Shown here: positions 34,214 to 46,982 of the stretch, piece by piece
Numbering within the stretch: position 1 is the first letter of the stretch
Layout of the letters: each line of letters starts with the position of its first letter
Assembly (NCBI RefSeq): GCF_029210495.1
Contig: NZ_JARGDK010000003.1
Span: forward strand, 62,001 to 126,000
Source of the DNA: Pseudothioclava nitratireducens
GTDB lineage: Bacteria; Pseudomonadota; Alphaproteobacteria; Rhodobacterales; Rhodobacteraceae
Reading direction: 5' to 3'
Length of the DNA stretch: 64,000 nt
The notes under the pieces: generated by a model
Told to the model about the DNA's origin: nothing
Databases searched by the model: none
What the model saw: only the letters and a program-made list of their open reading frames with translations
Position numbers and translations under genes: made by a program

Positions 34214-34286
34214 GCGCTTGCCTTCTACCCCCATCCTGCGCAAGGAAACACAGGCCCGCGACAGTGGCGGGAGGACGGGCGAGTCG

Positions 34287-35522
34287 ATGAATACGCAAGA
34301 CCAAAGGACGCGCGAAATCAGGGCGCAAGCCAAGCTCGGCTCGGATCACTCGGCGATGCGTGCACGCAATGAACGGCTCGTGCTGACACTCATTCGACGC
34401 CGCGGCGCGCTTCCCAAATCCGAGATCGCACGCCTGACCGGGCTTTCCGCGCAAACCGTCTCGGTGATCATGCGCGAACTTGAGGCGGACGGGCTCTTGG
34501 TCAAATGCGCCCCGGTGCGCGGCAAGGTCGGGCAACCCTCGGTGCCGATGGATCTTGCCGCCGATGGGGCGCTGTTCTTCGGCCTCAAGGTCGGGCGGCG
34601 GCGCACCGAAATGGTGCTCATCGACTTCGCCGGAGAGGTTCGCGCCCGCGCCGCCGTGCGCCATGACCACCCGACCCCAGACGCGACGCTTCGCTTCGCT
34701 CAGGACACAATCACGACGATGAGCGCCACGCTGACCGCGACCGAACGGGATCGCATCTGCGGGCTGGGAATTGGCCTGCCCTTCCAACTGTGGGATTGGG
34801 CCGAAGCACTCCGTGTGCCCGAGGATACGATGCGCCCCTGGCGCAGCCGCGACATCCGCTCCGAGTTGGCGGCCACACTCCCCTGGCCCGTCCTCATGGA
34901 GAACGACGCCTCCGCTGCCTGCAATGCGGAACTGATTTTCGGGGATGGCACGCTGCCACAGAACTTCCTCTATGCCTTTGTCGGCTTTTTCATCGGCGGC
35001 GGGCTGGTGCTCAATGGCACGATGTTCGCGGGCGCACATGGAAATGCCGGGGCGCTCGCCTCGATGCCAGTGCCGGACGGTCGGGGCGGTTCGCGGCAGC
35101 TCGTCGAGATCGCCTCTCTGCACCATCTAGAGGAACGCTTGCGCGCCACTGGCGGCGATGGCCGCTTCCTGTGGGAAAGTGTGGAGGGCTGGGATATCGC
35201 CCCCGAGATCATCGACCCGTGGATCGCCGAGGCCGCACGCGGGTTGGCGCATGTGACCGCCTCTGCGGTGGCGTTGTGCGATCTCGACGCGCTGGTGGTC
35301 GACGGCTGGCTGCCGACACCCCTGCGGGACCGGCTCTGCGTCGAGACTGCGGCCGAACTTGCACGTATCAACCTCTCCGGCATCGCCCCACCCGAGATCA
35401 TCGCCGGTCAGGCAGGCCCGGAAGCCCGCGAATTCGGGGCCGCCAGCCTGCCACTCTCGGCGCGCTTCCTTCTGGAGCTTGGCAGCCTGCCCAACGACAC
35501 CCCGCACCCCGGCGAGGCATGA
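34287..35522 (+). CDS. frcR: ROK-family transcriptional regulator of the adjacent sugar importer
   Basis: 411-aa repressor-type protein from ATG 34287. The N-terminal winged helix-turn-helix (ALPKSEIARLTGLSAQTVSVI) is followed by the ROK sugar-kinase-like domain, with GLGIGLPFQLWDW, a MENDASAACNAE segment and GNAGALASMPVPDGRG. The kinase-type metal-binding cysteine cluster common in active ROK kinases is not evident, fitting a sensor role. It is divergent from frcB, so it most likely senses the imported sugar and controls the importer. Its stop lies six bases before the convergent glpR stop. Confidence 0.82.
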   Translation: MNTQDQRTREIRAQAKLGSDHSAMRARNERLVLTLIRRRGALPKSEIARLTGLSAQTVSVIMRELEADGLLVKCAPVRGKVGQPSVPMDLAADGALFFGLKVGRRRTEMVLIDFAGEVRARAAVRHDHPTPDATLRFAQDTITTMSATLTATERDRICGLGIGLPFQLWDWAEALRVPEDTMRPWRSRDIRSELAATLPWPVLMENDASAACNAELIFGDGTLPQNFLYAFVGFFIGGGLVLNGTMFAGAHGNAGALASMPVPDGRGGSRQLVEIASLHHLEERLRATGGDGRFLWESVEGWDIAPEIIDPWIAEAARGLAHVTASAVALCDLDALVVDGWLPTPLRDRLCVETAAELARINLSGIAPPEIIAGQAGPEAREFGAASLPLSARFLLELGSLPNDTPHPGEA

Positions 35523-35528
35523 CACGGC

Positions 35529-36290
35529 TTAGCCTGCGCAGACGACTTCCGTCCCCCAGCCCTCGCAGGCCGCGGCCAGATCAGGCGGCAGCGGGCGATC
35601 GGTAAACACCCCGTCGAGGTCGGCCATAGAGGCAATCCGCGCAGGCGCGCTGCGGGCGAATTTCGTGTGATCGGCCACGAGGAAGGTCTTGCGCGACTGG
35701 CGCAGGATGGTCTGACTGACATTCACCTCCTGAATGTCGAAATCCAGCAAATCGCCATCACGGTCGAGCGCAGAGCACCCGATGACCGCAAGATCGAACT
35801 TGAACTGCCGGATCGTTTCGGCGGCAAGGTTTCCGATCAGCCCCCCATCCGCGCGGCGCAGATGACCACCGGTCACGATGATCTCGCATTTGCGATTGGC
35901 CACCAGAATATTGGCGACATTCATGTTGTTCGTCACCACCATCAGCCCCTCATGGTGCAAGAGCTCTTGCGCCACGGCCTCGGTCGAGGTGCCGATGTTG
36001 AGAAAAATCGAAATGCCGTTCGGGATACGTGCGGCACAGGCCCGCGCAATGGCCGCCTTGGCCGCAGAGTTGAGCGAGCGACGCTCCTCATAGCCGATAT
36101 TCGTGGTCCCGGAGGGCAGCACCGCGCCACCATGCACCCGCTCCAGCCGTCCGGCCTCGGCCAGATCGGTCAAGTCGCGGCGGATGGTCTGAAGCGTCAC
36201 CCCAAAATGTGAGGCCAGCCCCTCGACGGTCACCTTACCCTCGCGCCGAGCGATCTCGAGTATCTCGGGGTGCCGAAAGGTGGATGACAT
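35529..36290 (-). CDS. glpR: DeoR-family repressor GlpR
   Basis: 253-aa DeoR-type regulator. The N-terminal HTH is VTVEGLASHFGVTLQTIRRDL; the family signature continues to RVHGGAV. The C-terminal phosphosugar-sensing fold has FLNIGTSTEAVAQEL, TGGHLRRADGGLIG and FLVADHTKFARSA. Being divergent from glpD, it is expected to sense glycerol-3-phosphate and repress the glp operon. Candidate operators lie in the 249-bp gap to glpD. Confidence 0.9.
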   Translation of the reverse strand: MSSTFRHPEILEIARREGKVTVEGLASHFGVTLQTIRRDLTDLAEAGRLERVHGGAVLPSGTTNIGYEERRSLNSAAKAAIARACAARIPNGISIFLNIGTSTEAVAQELLHHEGLMVVTNNMNVANILVANRKCEIIVTGGHLRRADGGLIGNLAAETIRQFKFDLAVIGCSALDRDGDLLDFDIQEVNVSQTILRQSRKTFLVADHTKFARSAPARIASMADLDGVFTDRPLPPDLAAACEGWGTEVVCAG

Positions 36291-36377
36291 TGGTTACGGG
36301 TTCTCTGCTCGGAGACGCATGGGCGTCGCACATTCGGTTTACGTAAGGGATTTTCGCGAAAGCCCCCCGAAACGCAA

Positions 36378-36407
36378 CCCGAAACGCTCATTGCATCGCT
36401 TTTCGGG
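36378..36407. promoter_or_regulatory. Candidate GlpR operator (dyad)
   Basis: CCCGAAACGC (36378-36387) and GCTTTTCGGG (36398-36407) form a dyad with 9 of 10 pairs around a 10-base spacer, between glpR and glpD. Similar CGAAA half-sites occur just upstream at about 36367-36375. The regulator assignment is inference. Confidence 0.45.
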
Positions 36408-36451
36408 TGCGAATTGCGGTTGTTTTCTTGGGTTTTCAACAAGACTGCGTG

Positions 36452-36469
36452 AAAACGAACAAAAACGAA
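36452..36469 (+). promoter_or_regulatory. Tandem AAAACGAA boxes upstream of glpD
   Basis: AAAACGAA occurs at 36452-36459 and again at 36462-36469, a 10-base period that places both on the same DNA face. This is a typical layout for DeoR-type repressor half-sites, about 70 bases before the glpD start. Confidence 0.45.
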
Positions 36470-36539
36470 TACAAATTCATTGCGAAGTGAAATATCTCGC
36501 GCCATAAGAGTCGGGACAACGCGCTTGGAGGAGAATCGC

Positions 36540-38138
36540 GTGACTCACCCGACCGAAAGCCGGACGACGGACTTGTTCGTCATTGGCGGCGGCATCAATG
36601 GCTGCGGCATTGCGCGCGACGCTGCGGGTCGCGGGCTGTCGGTGACGCTGGCCGAGATGCACGACCTTGCCTCGGCGACCTCCTCCGCCTCGACCAAGCT
36701 GTTCCATGGCGGGCTGCGCTATCTCGAGTATTTCGAGTTCCGCCTTGTCCGCGAGGCACTGATCGAGCGCGAAGTGCTCTTGCGGGCAATGCCGCATATC
36801 AGCTGGCCCATGAGATTTGTGCTTCCTTATCATAAGGATATGCGATTTGAGTCGGATACGCCGACGTCCAAACTGCTAAGCCTCGTGATGCCGTGGATGA
36901 AGGGGCGGCGGCCTGCATGGCTGATCCGACTGGGGCTGTTCCTCTATGACCATCTCGGCGGACGAAAGCTGCTGCCCGGCACTTCGACAGTCGATCTGAT
37001 CGGCACACCCGAGGGGGCACCGCTTCAGGAGCGCTTCGCCAAAGCCTATGAGTATTCGGATTGCTGGGTCGAGGATTCCCGTCTGGTCGTTCTCAATGCC
37101 CGCGACGCAGAAGCCCGTGGCGCGCGCATCATGACCCGCACCAAGGTCGTCTCGGCCACCCCCGAGGGCAATCTTTGGCGCATCGAAACGCGCAATAGCG
37201 AAAATGACACGGTCGAGATCCACCACGCCCGGATGCTGGTGAATGCCGGTGGCCCCTGGGTCGGTGACATCATCCAGACGAAGGTGCACCTGCGCTCGAA
37301 CGAGGGCGTGCGGCTGGTGCGTGGCAGCCATATCGTGACGCGCCGCCTCTATGATCACGACAAATGCTACTTCTTCCAGGGCACGGACGGGCGCATCATC
37401 TTCGCCATTCCCTACGAAACCGATTTCACCCTGATCGGCACCACCGACGCCGAGCATGATGACCCCTCGCGCGCGCCCGTTTGCACGCCCGAAGAGCAGG
37501 ATTACCTGCTCACCTTCGCCAATCAGTATTTCAAGCGGCAACTGACCCGCGGGGATGTGGTCTGGACCTATTCGGGCGTCCGTCCCCTCTACGATGATGG
37601 CGCGTCGAGCGCGACCGCAGCAACCCGCGACTACACGCTCAAGGTCGACACCAGCGCGGGCGCGCCGCTGCTCAATATCTTTGGCGGCAAGATCACCACC
37701 TATCGCCGCCTCGCCGAGAGCGCGTTGGACAAGATCGGCACGCAGCTTAGCTTGAAGCAGGGGAAATGGACGGCGGGTGTGCCGCTGCCCGGAGGAGATT
37801 TCCCGGTCGATGGTGTCAAGGCGCTGGCCCGAGAGCTGTGCGACCGCCACCCGTTCCTGACGGAGTTCTGGGCGCTGCGCCTCGTACGCGCTTACGGAAC
37901 CGAGGCGACGAAACTGCTTGGCAATGCCCGCACTGCCGAAGATCTCGGGCGCGATTTCGGCGCAACGCTGACCGCGGCCGAGGTGAACTGGCTGATGGAT
38001 TACGAATATGCCCGCACCGCCGAGGATGTGGTGTGGCGCCGCACCAAGCTGGGGTTGCGGCTGAGTGCCGAACAAATCCGCGATCTCGACGAATGGATGG
38101 CCGCACGCCATCACGCCGAGCCCGCGGCGGCGGAATGA
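36540..38138 (+). CDS. glpD: Aerobic glycerol-3-phosphate dehydrogenase GlpD
   Basis: Membrane-associated FAD enzyme oxidising glycerol-3-phosphate to dihydroxyacetone phosphate with electron transfer to quinone. 532 aa from GTG 36540, preceded by a strong TTGGAGGAGA site. The FAD motif is VIGGGINGCGIARDAAGRG. Other GlpD blocks are SSASTKLFHGGLRYLEYFEFRLV, VNAGGPWVGDI, RGSHIV and YSGVRPLYDD. It is first in glpDSTPQUV; the next gene starts 13 bases after the stop. Regulation by the divergent glpR is expected. Confidence 0.95.
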   Translation: MTHPTESRTTDLFVIGGGINGCGIARDAAGRGLSVTLAEMHDLASATSSASTKLFHGGLRYLEYFEFRLVREALIEREVLLRAMPHISWPMRFVLPYHKDMRFESDTPTSKLLSLVMPWMKGRRPAWLIRLGLFLYDHLGGRKLLPGTSTVDLIGTPEGAPLQERFAKAYEYSDCWVEDSRLVVLNARDAEARGARIMTRTKVVSATPEGNLWRIETRNSENDTVEIHHARMLVNAGGPWVGDIIQTKVHLRSNEGVRLVRGSHIVTRRLYDHDKCYFFQGTDGRIIFAIPYETDFTLIGTTDAEHDDPSRAPVCTPEEQDYLLTFANQYFKRQLTRGDVVWTYSGVRPLYDDGASSATAATRDYTLKVDTSAGAPLLNIFGGKITTYRRLAESALDKIGTQLSLKQGKWTAGVPLPGGDFPVDGVKALARELCDRHPFLTEFWALRLVRAYGTEATKLLGNARTAEDLGRDFGATLTAAEVNWLMDYEYARTAEDVVWRRTKLGLRLSAEQIRDLDEWMAARHHAEPAAAE

Positions 38139-38151
38139 GGAGGAGAGCCGG

Positions 38152-39240
38152 ATGGCGCTGGAACTGAAAGGCGTGTCGAAAACGGTAGAGGGGCAAACCC
38201 ATATCTACCCGACCGACCTGACCCTCGAAGCGGGCACGATGAACGTGCTGCTGGGGCCGACCCTGTCGGGCAAGACCTCGCTGATGCGGCTGATGGCCGG
38301 TCTCGATGCGCCCGCGACGGGCCGGATTTTCTGGAACGGCGCGGATGTCACCGGCCAGCGCGTGCAAGATCGCAAAGTCGCCATGGTCTACCAGCAGTTC
38401 ATCAACTACCCCTCGATGACGGTCTATGAGAACATCGCCTCGCCGATGAAACTGCTGGGCGTCGACAAGGCCGAGATCGACCGCCGCGTGCGCGACTCCG
38501 CCGAGTTGATGAAGCTCACGCCGATGCTCGACCGCAAGCCGCTGGAGCTTTCGGGCGGGCAACAGCAGCGCTGCGCACTGGCGCGGGCGCTCGTGAAAAA
38601 CGCGGGCCTTGTGCTGCTCGATGAGCCGCTGGCGAACCTCGATTACAAACTGCGCGAGGAATTGCGCGTCGAGATCCCGAAGATTTTCGAAGCCTCGGGC
38701 GCGATCTTCGTCTACGCCACGACGGAACCCGAAGAGGCGCTCCTTCTGGGCGGCAATACCGCGACGCTGTCCGAAGGCCGCGTCACGCAATTCGGCCCGA
38801 CACTCGACGTCTACCGCCAGCCGGTCGATGCGACCACTGCGCGCGTTTTCAGTGATCCGCCGATGAACTTCATGCAGATTTCCAAGACCGGCAGCCGGAT
38901 CATGTTCGGTGACGGGCAAAGCGCCCCTGCGGTCGGCGCGCTCGCGGAGCTGCCGGATGGGCGCTACAGCGCGGGCTTCCGCCCGAACCATCTGGAGATC
39001 GGCCAGCATTCCGCCGATGCCATGGAATTCCGCGCGAACCTGACCGTAACCGAACTCACCGGCTCCGAGACCTTCATCCATCTCGACCACCACGGCGAAC
39101 GCTGGGTGGGGGTGATCCATGGCGTCCACGACCTGACGCTGGGCGAAGACCTCTCGGTCTGGCTCGACCCGCGTCACGTCTATGTCTTCGGCGAAAACGG
39201 CAAGCTGGTCGCACCCGCAGCCTATGCGCTCGCGGCCTGA
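38152..39240 (+). CDS. glpS: Glycerol ABC importer ATP-binding protein GlpS
   Basis: 362-aa ATPase of the carbohydrate-uptake (MalK-like) class from ATG 38152 after GAGGAGGAGAG. Walker A is GPTLSGKT (35-42), an unusual Thr-Leu variant seen in GlpS; the signature is LSGGQQQRCALARAL and Walker B LVLLDEPLANLD. The switch His loop region reads YATTEPEEALLL, with the canonical HD replaced by TE, the same variation I associate with this subfamily. The C-terminal TOBE domain spans about residues 240-350. It works with GlpT as a heterodimeric ATPase. Confidence 0.9.
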   Translation: MALELKGVSKTVEGQTHIYPTDLTLEAGTMNVLLGPTLSGKTSLMRLMAGLDAPATGRIFWNGADVTGQRVQDRKVAMVYQQFINYPSMTVYENIASPMKLLGVDKAEIDRRVRDSAELMKLTPMLDRKPLELSGGQQQRCALARALVKNAGLVLLDEPLANLDYKLREELRVEIPKIFEASGAIFVYATTEPEEALLLGGNTATLSEGRVTQFGPTLDVYRQPVDATTARVFSDPPMNFMQISKTGSRIMFGDGQSAPAVGALAELPDGRYSAGFRPNHLEIGQHSADAMEFRANLTVTELTGSETFIHLDHHGERWVGVIHGVHDLTLGEDLSVWLDPRHVYVFGENGKLVAPAAYALAA

Positions 39241-39251
39241 GGGAGGGAACG

Positions 39252-40327
39252 ATGGCCAAGATCACACTCGATAATCTCGCGCATTCCTACCTCCCCAATC
39301 CGGGGTCCGAGGATGACTATGCGCTCAAGGAACTGAACCACGTCTGGGACGATGGCGCGGCCTATGCGCTGCTTGGCTCGTCGGGCTGCGGCAAGTCCAC
39401 CCTGCTCAACATCATCTCGGGTCTGCTGCAACCCTCGCAGGGGCGGATTCTGTTCGATGACCGGGACGTGACCCATGAACCGACCGCCGCGCGCAACATC
39501 GCGCAGGTGTTCCAGTTCCCGGTCGTCTACGACACGATGACGGTGCGCGACAACCTCGCCTTCCCGCTGCGCAACCGTGGCCGCGACGAGCGCTACATCG
39601 CCGAGCGCGTGCAAGAGATCGCCCGCATGATCGGCATGGAAGAGATGCTCAACCGCAAGGCGCGCGGGCTGACGGCGGATGCCAAGCAGAAGATCTCGCT
39701 CGGGCGTGGCATGGTGCGCAAGGACGTGAATGCCCTACTGTTCGACGAACCGCTGACCGTGATCGACCCGCATATGAAATGGGAGCTGCGCACCCAGCTC
39801 AAGAAGCTGCATCACGATTTCGGTCACACGATGATCTACGTCACCCATGACCAGACCGAGGCGCTGACCTTCGCCGACAAGGTGGTGGTGATGTATGACG
39901 GGCGCGTGGTGCAGATCGGCACGCCCGAGGAACTGTTCGAGCGCCCCGAGCACACCTTCGTCGGCTATTTCATCGGCTCGCCCGGCATGAACGTGATCCC
40001 GGCGCGGATCGACGGCAACAAGGCCTATGTGAACGGCTCTTATGTCGAACTCGCGCAGGGCTATGGCCCGCTCAACGGCAAGGTCGAGATCGGCGTGCGC
40101 CCGGAATACGCGCGGCTGAGCCAGACGGACGGCCTGCCGGTCAAGGTCCGCCGCGTCGAGGACGTCGGACGCCACAAGATCATCCGCGCCGAGTTCTTCG
40201 GCCATGACATCAACATCATCGCCGGCGAGGACGAGCGCATCAGCGCCGACATGAACCGCGTCAGCTTCGATGCGGCCCATGTGAACGTCTACGCCAATGA
40301 CTGGCGCGTGCAGGGGGAGGCCGCGTG

Positions 40328-40328
<1 letters not shown>
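39252..40328 (+). CDS. glpT: Glycerol ABC importer ATP-binding protein GlpT
   Basis: 358-aa second ATPase of the importer. Walker A is GSSGCGKST, Walker B is ALLFDEPLTVIDP and the H-loop is YVTHDQTEALTF, so this subunit has the canonical switch histidine that GlpS lacks. The ABC signature is degenerate (GLTADAKQKISLGRGM instead of LSGGQ), so the two subunits appear complementary and may form one competent ATP site. It starts 11 bases after glpS; do not confuse it with the unrelated E. coli GlpT antiporter. Confidence 0.9.
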
Positions 40329-41197
<869 letters not shown>

Positions 41198-41200
41198 GCA

Positions 41201-42055
<855 letters not shown>

Positions 42056-42079
42056 CCCGCAAACAGGGAGGACACCATT

Positions 42080-42352
42080 ATGGACTGGATGGCCTGGACC
42101 GTACCGACCGCAATCTTCTTCGCTGTCATCGCCACGTTGCTCATCACCTTCACTGTGCTTGCGATCAAGTTCCCCGAGACGCCGCGCACCGGCATCCTGC
42201 GGATCGAGACCACGCGCGGGGATCGTCTTTTTATTACCCTTCTCGGCTCGGCCTTCATCAATCTGGCCTGGCTTGGATTGGTCGGCGCATCGCAACCCTA
42301 TGCGCTGATCCTCTGCCTGATCTACGCCGCAGCGGTGTTCCGCTGGGTGTGA
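42080..42352 (+). CDS. glpU: Small DUF2160 membrane protein GlpU
   Basis: 90-aa protein with about three hydrophobic segments (AIFFAVIATLLITFTVLAI; LFITLLGSAFINLAWLGLV; ALILCLIYAAAVFRWV). DUF2160 members sit between permease and binding-protein genes in glycerol ABC operons, as here. Function is unproven; a small accessory subunit of the importer is the natural guess. ATG 42080 follows AGGGAGGACACC. Confidence 0.85.
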   Translation: MDWMAWTVPTAIFFAVIATLLITFTVLAIKFPETPRTGILRIETTRGDRLFITLLGSAFINLAWLGLVGASQPYALILCLIYAAAVFRWV

Positions 42353-42365
42353 GTGACGGAGACGC

Positions 42366-42402
42366 GGCGGCACAAAGCGGTCAGGGAAACCGTCACGCCG
42401 CC
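42366..42402 (+). promoter_or_regulatory. Intercistronic hairpin between glpU and glpV
   Basis: GGCGG (42366-42370) pairs with CCGCC (42398-42402), with an inner CGGT/ACCG stem (42378-42381 with 42389-42392). Such structures before a binding-protein gene can protect its mRNA or separate expression levels. There is no T-tract. Confidence 0.35.
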
Positions 42403-42438
42403 AAATAGCAACCAAGTTCCTATCAATGGGAGGAGACC

Positions 42439-44151
42439 ATGAACTTGAAGCTGAAACTCTCAACGGCAGCGATGCTGGTCCTTGCGGGCCCTGCATTCGC
42501 CGACATGAACGCCGCACAGGCGTTCCTCGATGCGGAGATCGGCGATCTGTCGTCGCTTTCGCGCGCCGAGCAGGAAGCCGAGATGCAGTTCTTCATCGAC
42601 GCCGCCAAGCCCTTTGCGGGCATGGAGATCAAGGTCGTCTCGGAGACCATCACCACCCACGAATATGAAAGCCAGGTTCTGGCCCCGGCCTTCACCGCGA
42701 TCACCGGGATCAAGGTCACCCACGACCTGATCGGCGAAGGCGATGTGGTCGAAAAGCTGCAAACGCAGATGCAGTCGGGTGAGAACATCTATGACGGCTA
42801 CATCAACGACTCCGACCTGATCGGCACCCACTGGCGCTATCAGCAGGTGCGCAACCTGACCGACTGGATCGCCGGCGAAGGCGCGGATGTCACACTGCCG
42901 ACGCTCGATCTCGAAGACTTCATCGGGCTGAGCTTCACCACCGGGCCGGATGGCAAGGTCTATCAGCTTCCGACCCAGCAATTCGCGAACCTCTACTGGT
43001 TCCGCTACGACTGGTTCAACGACGAGAAGAACAAGGCCGACTTCAAGGCGGCTTATGGCTATGACCTCGGCGTGCCGGAGAACTGGACCGCTTACGAGGA
43101 CATCGCAGAGTTCTTCACCGGCCGCGACCTGTCGCATATGGGCGTCGACGGCCCGGTCTATGGCAACATGGACTACGGCAAGAAAGACCCCTCGCTCGGC
43201 TGGCGTTACACCGACGCATGGATGTCGATGGCCGGTATGGGCGACGTGGGTGAGCCGAACGGCCTTCCGGTCGATGAATGGGGCATCCGCGTGAACGAGA
43301 ATTCGCAGCCGACCGGCTCCTGCGTGGCACGCGGTGGTGCGACCAACTCGCCCGCAGCCGTCTACGCCGTGACCAAGGCGATCGAGTGGCTGCAGAAATA
43401 CTCGCCGCCCGCCGCCGCTGGCATGACCTTCTCGGAGGCAGGCCCGATCCCGGCGCAGGGCAATGTCGCCCAGCAGATGTTCTGGTACACCGCCTTCACC
43501 GCCGACACCGTGAAGCCGGGCCTGCCGGTAATGAACGAGGACGGCACGCCCAAATGGCGCATGGCCCCCTCGCCGCATGGCGTCTACTGGAAAGAAGGCC
43601 AGAAGGTCGGCTATCAGGACGCTGGCTCCTGGACGCTGATGCAGTCCACCCCGGTGGATCGCGCCAAGGCCGCATGGCTCTATGCGCAATTCGTCACCTC
43701 CAAGACCGTGGACGTGAAGAAATCGCATGTCGGCCTGACCTTTATCCGCGAGTCGACCGTGCAGCATGACAGCTTCACCGAGCGCGCGAACAAGCTTGGC
43801 GGTCTGGTCGAGTTCTACCGCTCGCCCGCCCGCGTGGCATGGTCGCCGACCGGCACCAACGTTCCGGACTACCCGAAGCTCGCGCAGCTCTGGTGGCAAA
43901 ATATCGGTGACGCGATGTCGGGTGCGAAGACCCCGCAAGAGGCGCTCGACGCGCTCTGCGCGGATCAGGAGCGCGTGCTTGAGCGTCTCGAACGTGCTGG
44001 CATTCAGGGCGATATCGGTCCCAAGCTGAACGAAGAGCAGGATGCGCAATACTGGTTCGACCAGCCGGGCGCGCCCTATCCGAAGCTTGAGAACGAAGAC
44101 GAAGAGCCCAAGACCGTCAGCTACGACGAGCTGATCAAGTCCTGGCAATAA
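42439..44151 (+). CDS. glpV: Glycerol-binding protein GlpV
   Basis: 570-aa periplasmic binding protein, long for the family but normal for GlpV. The signal peptide ([19 protein letters not shown]) is cut after AFA before DMNAAQ. The extracellular solute-binding type 1 fold shows [39 protein letters not shown] and [17 protein letters not shown]. It follows TGGGAGGAGACC and lies after the GlpU gene. Terminator 44163-44193 separates it from glpK. Confidence 0.92.
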   Translation: MNLKLKLSTAAMLVLAGPAFADMNAAQAFLDAEIGDLSSLSRAEQEAEMQFFIDAAKPFAGMEIKVVSETITTHEYESQVLAPAFTAITGIKVTHDLIGEGDVVEKLQTQMQSGENIYDGYINDSDLIGTHWRYQQVRNLTDWIAGEGADVTLPTLDLEDFIGLSFTTGPDGKVYQLPTQQFANLYWFRYDWFNDEKNKADFKAAYGYDLGVPENWTAYEDIAEFFTGRDLSHMGVDGPVYGNMDYGKKDPSLGWRYTDAWMSMAGMGDVGEPNGLPVDEWGIRVNENSQPTGSCVARGGATNSPAAVYAVTKAIEWLQKYSPPAAAGMTFSEAGPIPAQGNVAQQMFWYTAFTADTVKPGLPVMNEDGTPKWRMAPSPHGVYWKEGQKVGYQDAGSWTLMQSTPVDRAKAAWLYAQFVTSKTVDVKKSHVGLTFIRESTVQHDSFTERANKLGGLVEFYRSPARVAWSPTGTNVPDYPKLAQLWWQNIGDAMSGAKTPQEALDALCADQERVLERLERAGIQGDIGPKLNEEQDAQYWFDQPGAPYPKLENEDEEPKTVSYDELIKSWQ

Positions 44152-44162
44152 GCCTTCCTCCC

Positions 44163-44193
44163 GGTCGGGGCCTTTCGGGGCCTCGACCATTTT
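44163..44193 (+). terminator. Terminator or attenuator between glpV and glpK
   Basis: GGTCGGGGCC (44163-44172) and GGCCTCGACC (44179-44188) pair with one G-U around TTTCGG, then TTTT follows after one base. It could end the importer transcript, leaving glpK to partial read-through or its own promoter. Confidence 0.65.
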
Positions 44194-44254
44194 CGAACTC
44201 CGGTTATTCTCCGAACAACTGACACGACGACATCCAGCCCGAGGAGAGGCGCTC

Positions 44255-45739
<1,485 letters not shown>

Positions 45740-45741
45740 AT

Positions 45742-46884
45742 ATGGTCGGCTTTTCGCTGAGCACCCCCGCCCGCAGCGTCTTTGGACGCGACACCCGGCA
45801 TCAGGCCGCAAGTGAAATCGCCGCGCTCGGGCATCGCGTGGTGCTGGTCCGGGGACGCTCGGTTGCATGGGTGGACGAGCTCATTCAAAGCCTCACGGCG
45901 ATGGGCATCGCTGTCGAAACCATCTTCTCGCGGGCTGAACCCGATCTGGATGCCGCCCGCGCGGGCGTCGCCGCGGCGCGCGCGTTTTCGGCGGATTGCG
46001 TGGTCGCGGTGGGCGGCGGGGCGGCCATCGATCTGGGCAAGGCCTTGGCCGGGCTGATCCCTTCCGAGGGCGACCCGGCCGACTATCTCGAAGTGATCAA
46101 TGAAACCCCCCGCACGCTTTCCGAGCCACTCCCGTTTGTTGCGATACCGACCACCTCCGGGACCGGGGCGGAGGCCACCCGAAACGCGGTGATCTCGGTT
46201 CCCGAGCGACAGATCAAGGTCAGCCTGCGCGACCCGCGCCTTTTGCCCGCTCTGACGATTGTCGATCCGGCGCTGACCGGTGGCACGCCCAAAGGGGTGA
46301 CCCTTGCGACCGGGCTCGATGCGATCACGCAACTGATCGAAAGCTACCTGTGCATCCGTGCGAACCCGGTGACGGATGCCTTCTGCCGCTCTGCCGTTCC
46401 GCCCGCGATTGCCGCGCTCAACCGGCTCATGCAAGCCGAAGACCCCGCCGCGCGCGACGCGATGGCGCGGGCAAGCTATCTCAGCGGGCTGGCGCTGGCG
46501 AATTCGGGCTTGGGCATCGTGCACGGTCTGGCCGCCGTGATCGGTGGGCGGGGCGGCGCGCATGGGGCGATCTGCGGGCGGCTTTTGCCAGATGCTCTGC
46601 GGATCAACCGCGCGGCGGTTGTGGAGCAGTCTGGCGCAACGGACCGCTTTGACGAGGTCGCGGGCTGGCTGGCCGAGGGGCTGTCTGCGCCCAACAGTGA
46701 CGGCATCGCCGCGCTGCGCCGTTTTATCGACGCGAACGGCCTTCCGGGACTTGGCGATTTTCACCTGCCCGAAGCCGATTTCACCGAAGTGGCAGAGGCC
46801 GCGCGCCACGCCTCCTCGACCAAGGGGAACCCGGTCACGCTCCGCACCGATCAGATTGAGGCGATCCTGCGCGCGGCGGGATAG
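45742..46884 (+). CDS. Iron-containing (class III) alcohol dehydrogenase
   Basis: 380-aa NAD(P)-dependent dehydrogenase of the Fe-ADH/maleylacetate reductase fold. ATG 45742 begins two bases after the glpK stop. The cofactor motif is VVAVGGGAAIDLGKALAG, then IPTTSGTGAEATRNAVIS. Metal ligands probably come from the D in TGLDAITQLIESY and the His residues in GLGIVHGLAAVIG and GGAHGAICGRLLP. Coupling to glpK suggests a role in glycerol or related alcohol/aldehyde metabolism, but the substrate is unknown; it is not a typical GldA. Confidence 0.87.
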   Translation: MVGFSLSTPARSVFGRDTRHQAASEIAALGHRVVLVRGRSVAWVDELIQSLTAMGIAVETIFSRAEPDLDAARAGVAAARAFSADCVVAVGGGAAIDLGKALAGLIPSEGDPADYLEVINETPRTLSEPLPFVAIPTTSGTGAEATRNAVISVPERQIKVSLRDPRLLPALTIVDPALTGGTPKGVTLATGLDAITQLIESYLCIRANPVTDAFCRSAVPPAIAALNRLMQAEDPAARDAMARASYLSGLALANSGLGIVHGLAAVIGGRGGAHGAICGRLLPDALRINRAAVVEQSGATDRFDEVAGWLAEGLSAPNSDGIAALRRFIDANGLPGLGDFHLPEADFTEVAEAARHASSTKGNPVTLRTDQIEAILRAAG

Positions 46885-46982
46885 GCGTCTTTCGGGGCGC
46901 CCCCGCAGAACCGTCTTGACGGGACCCCGCAACCGGGCGCAATGACGCGATCCGGTCCACCCAGAGAAAGCGCTGCGCCCCC

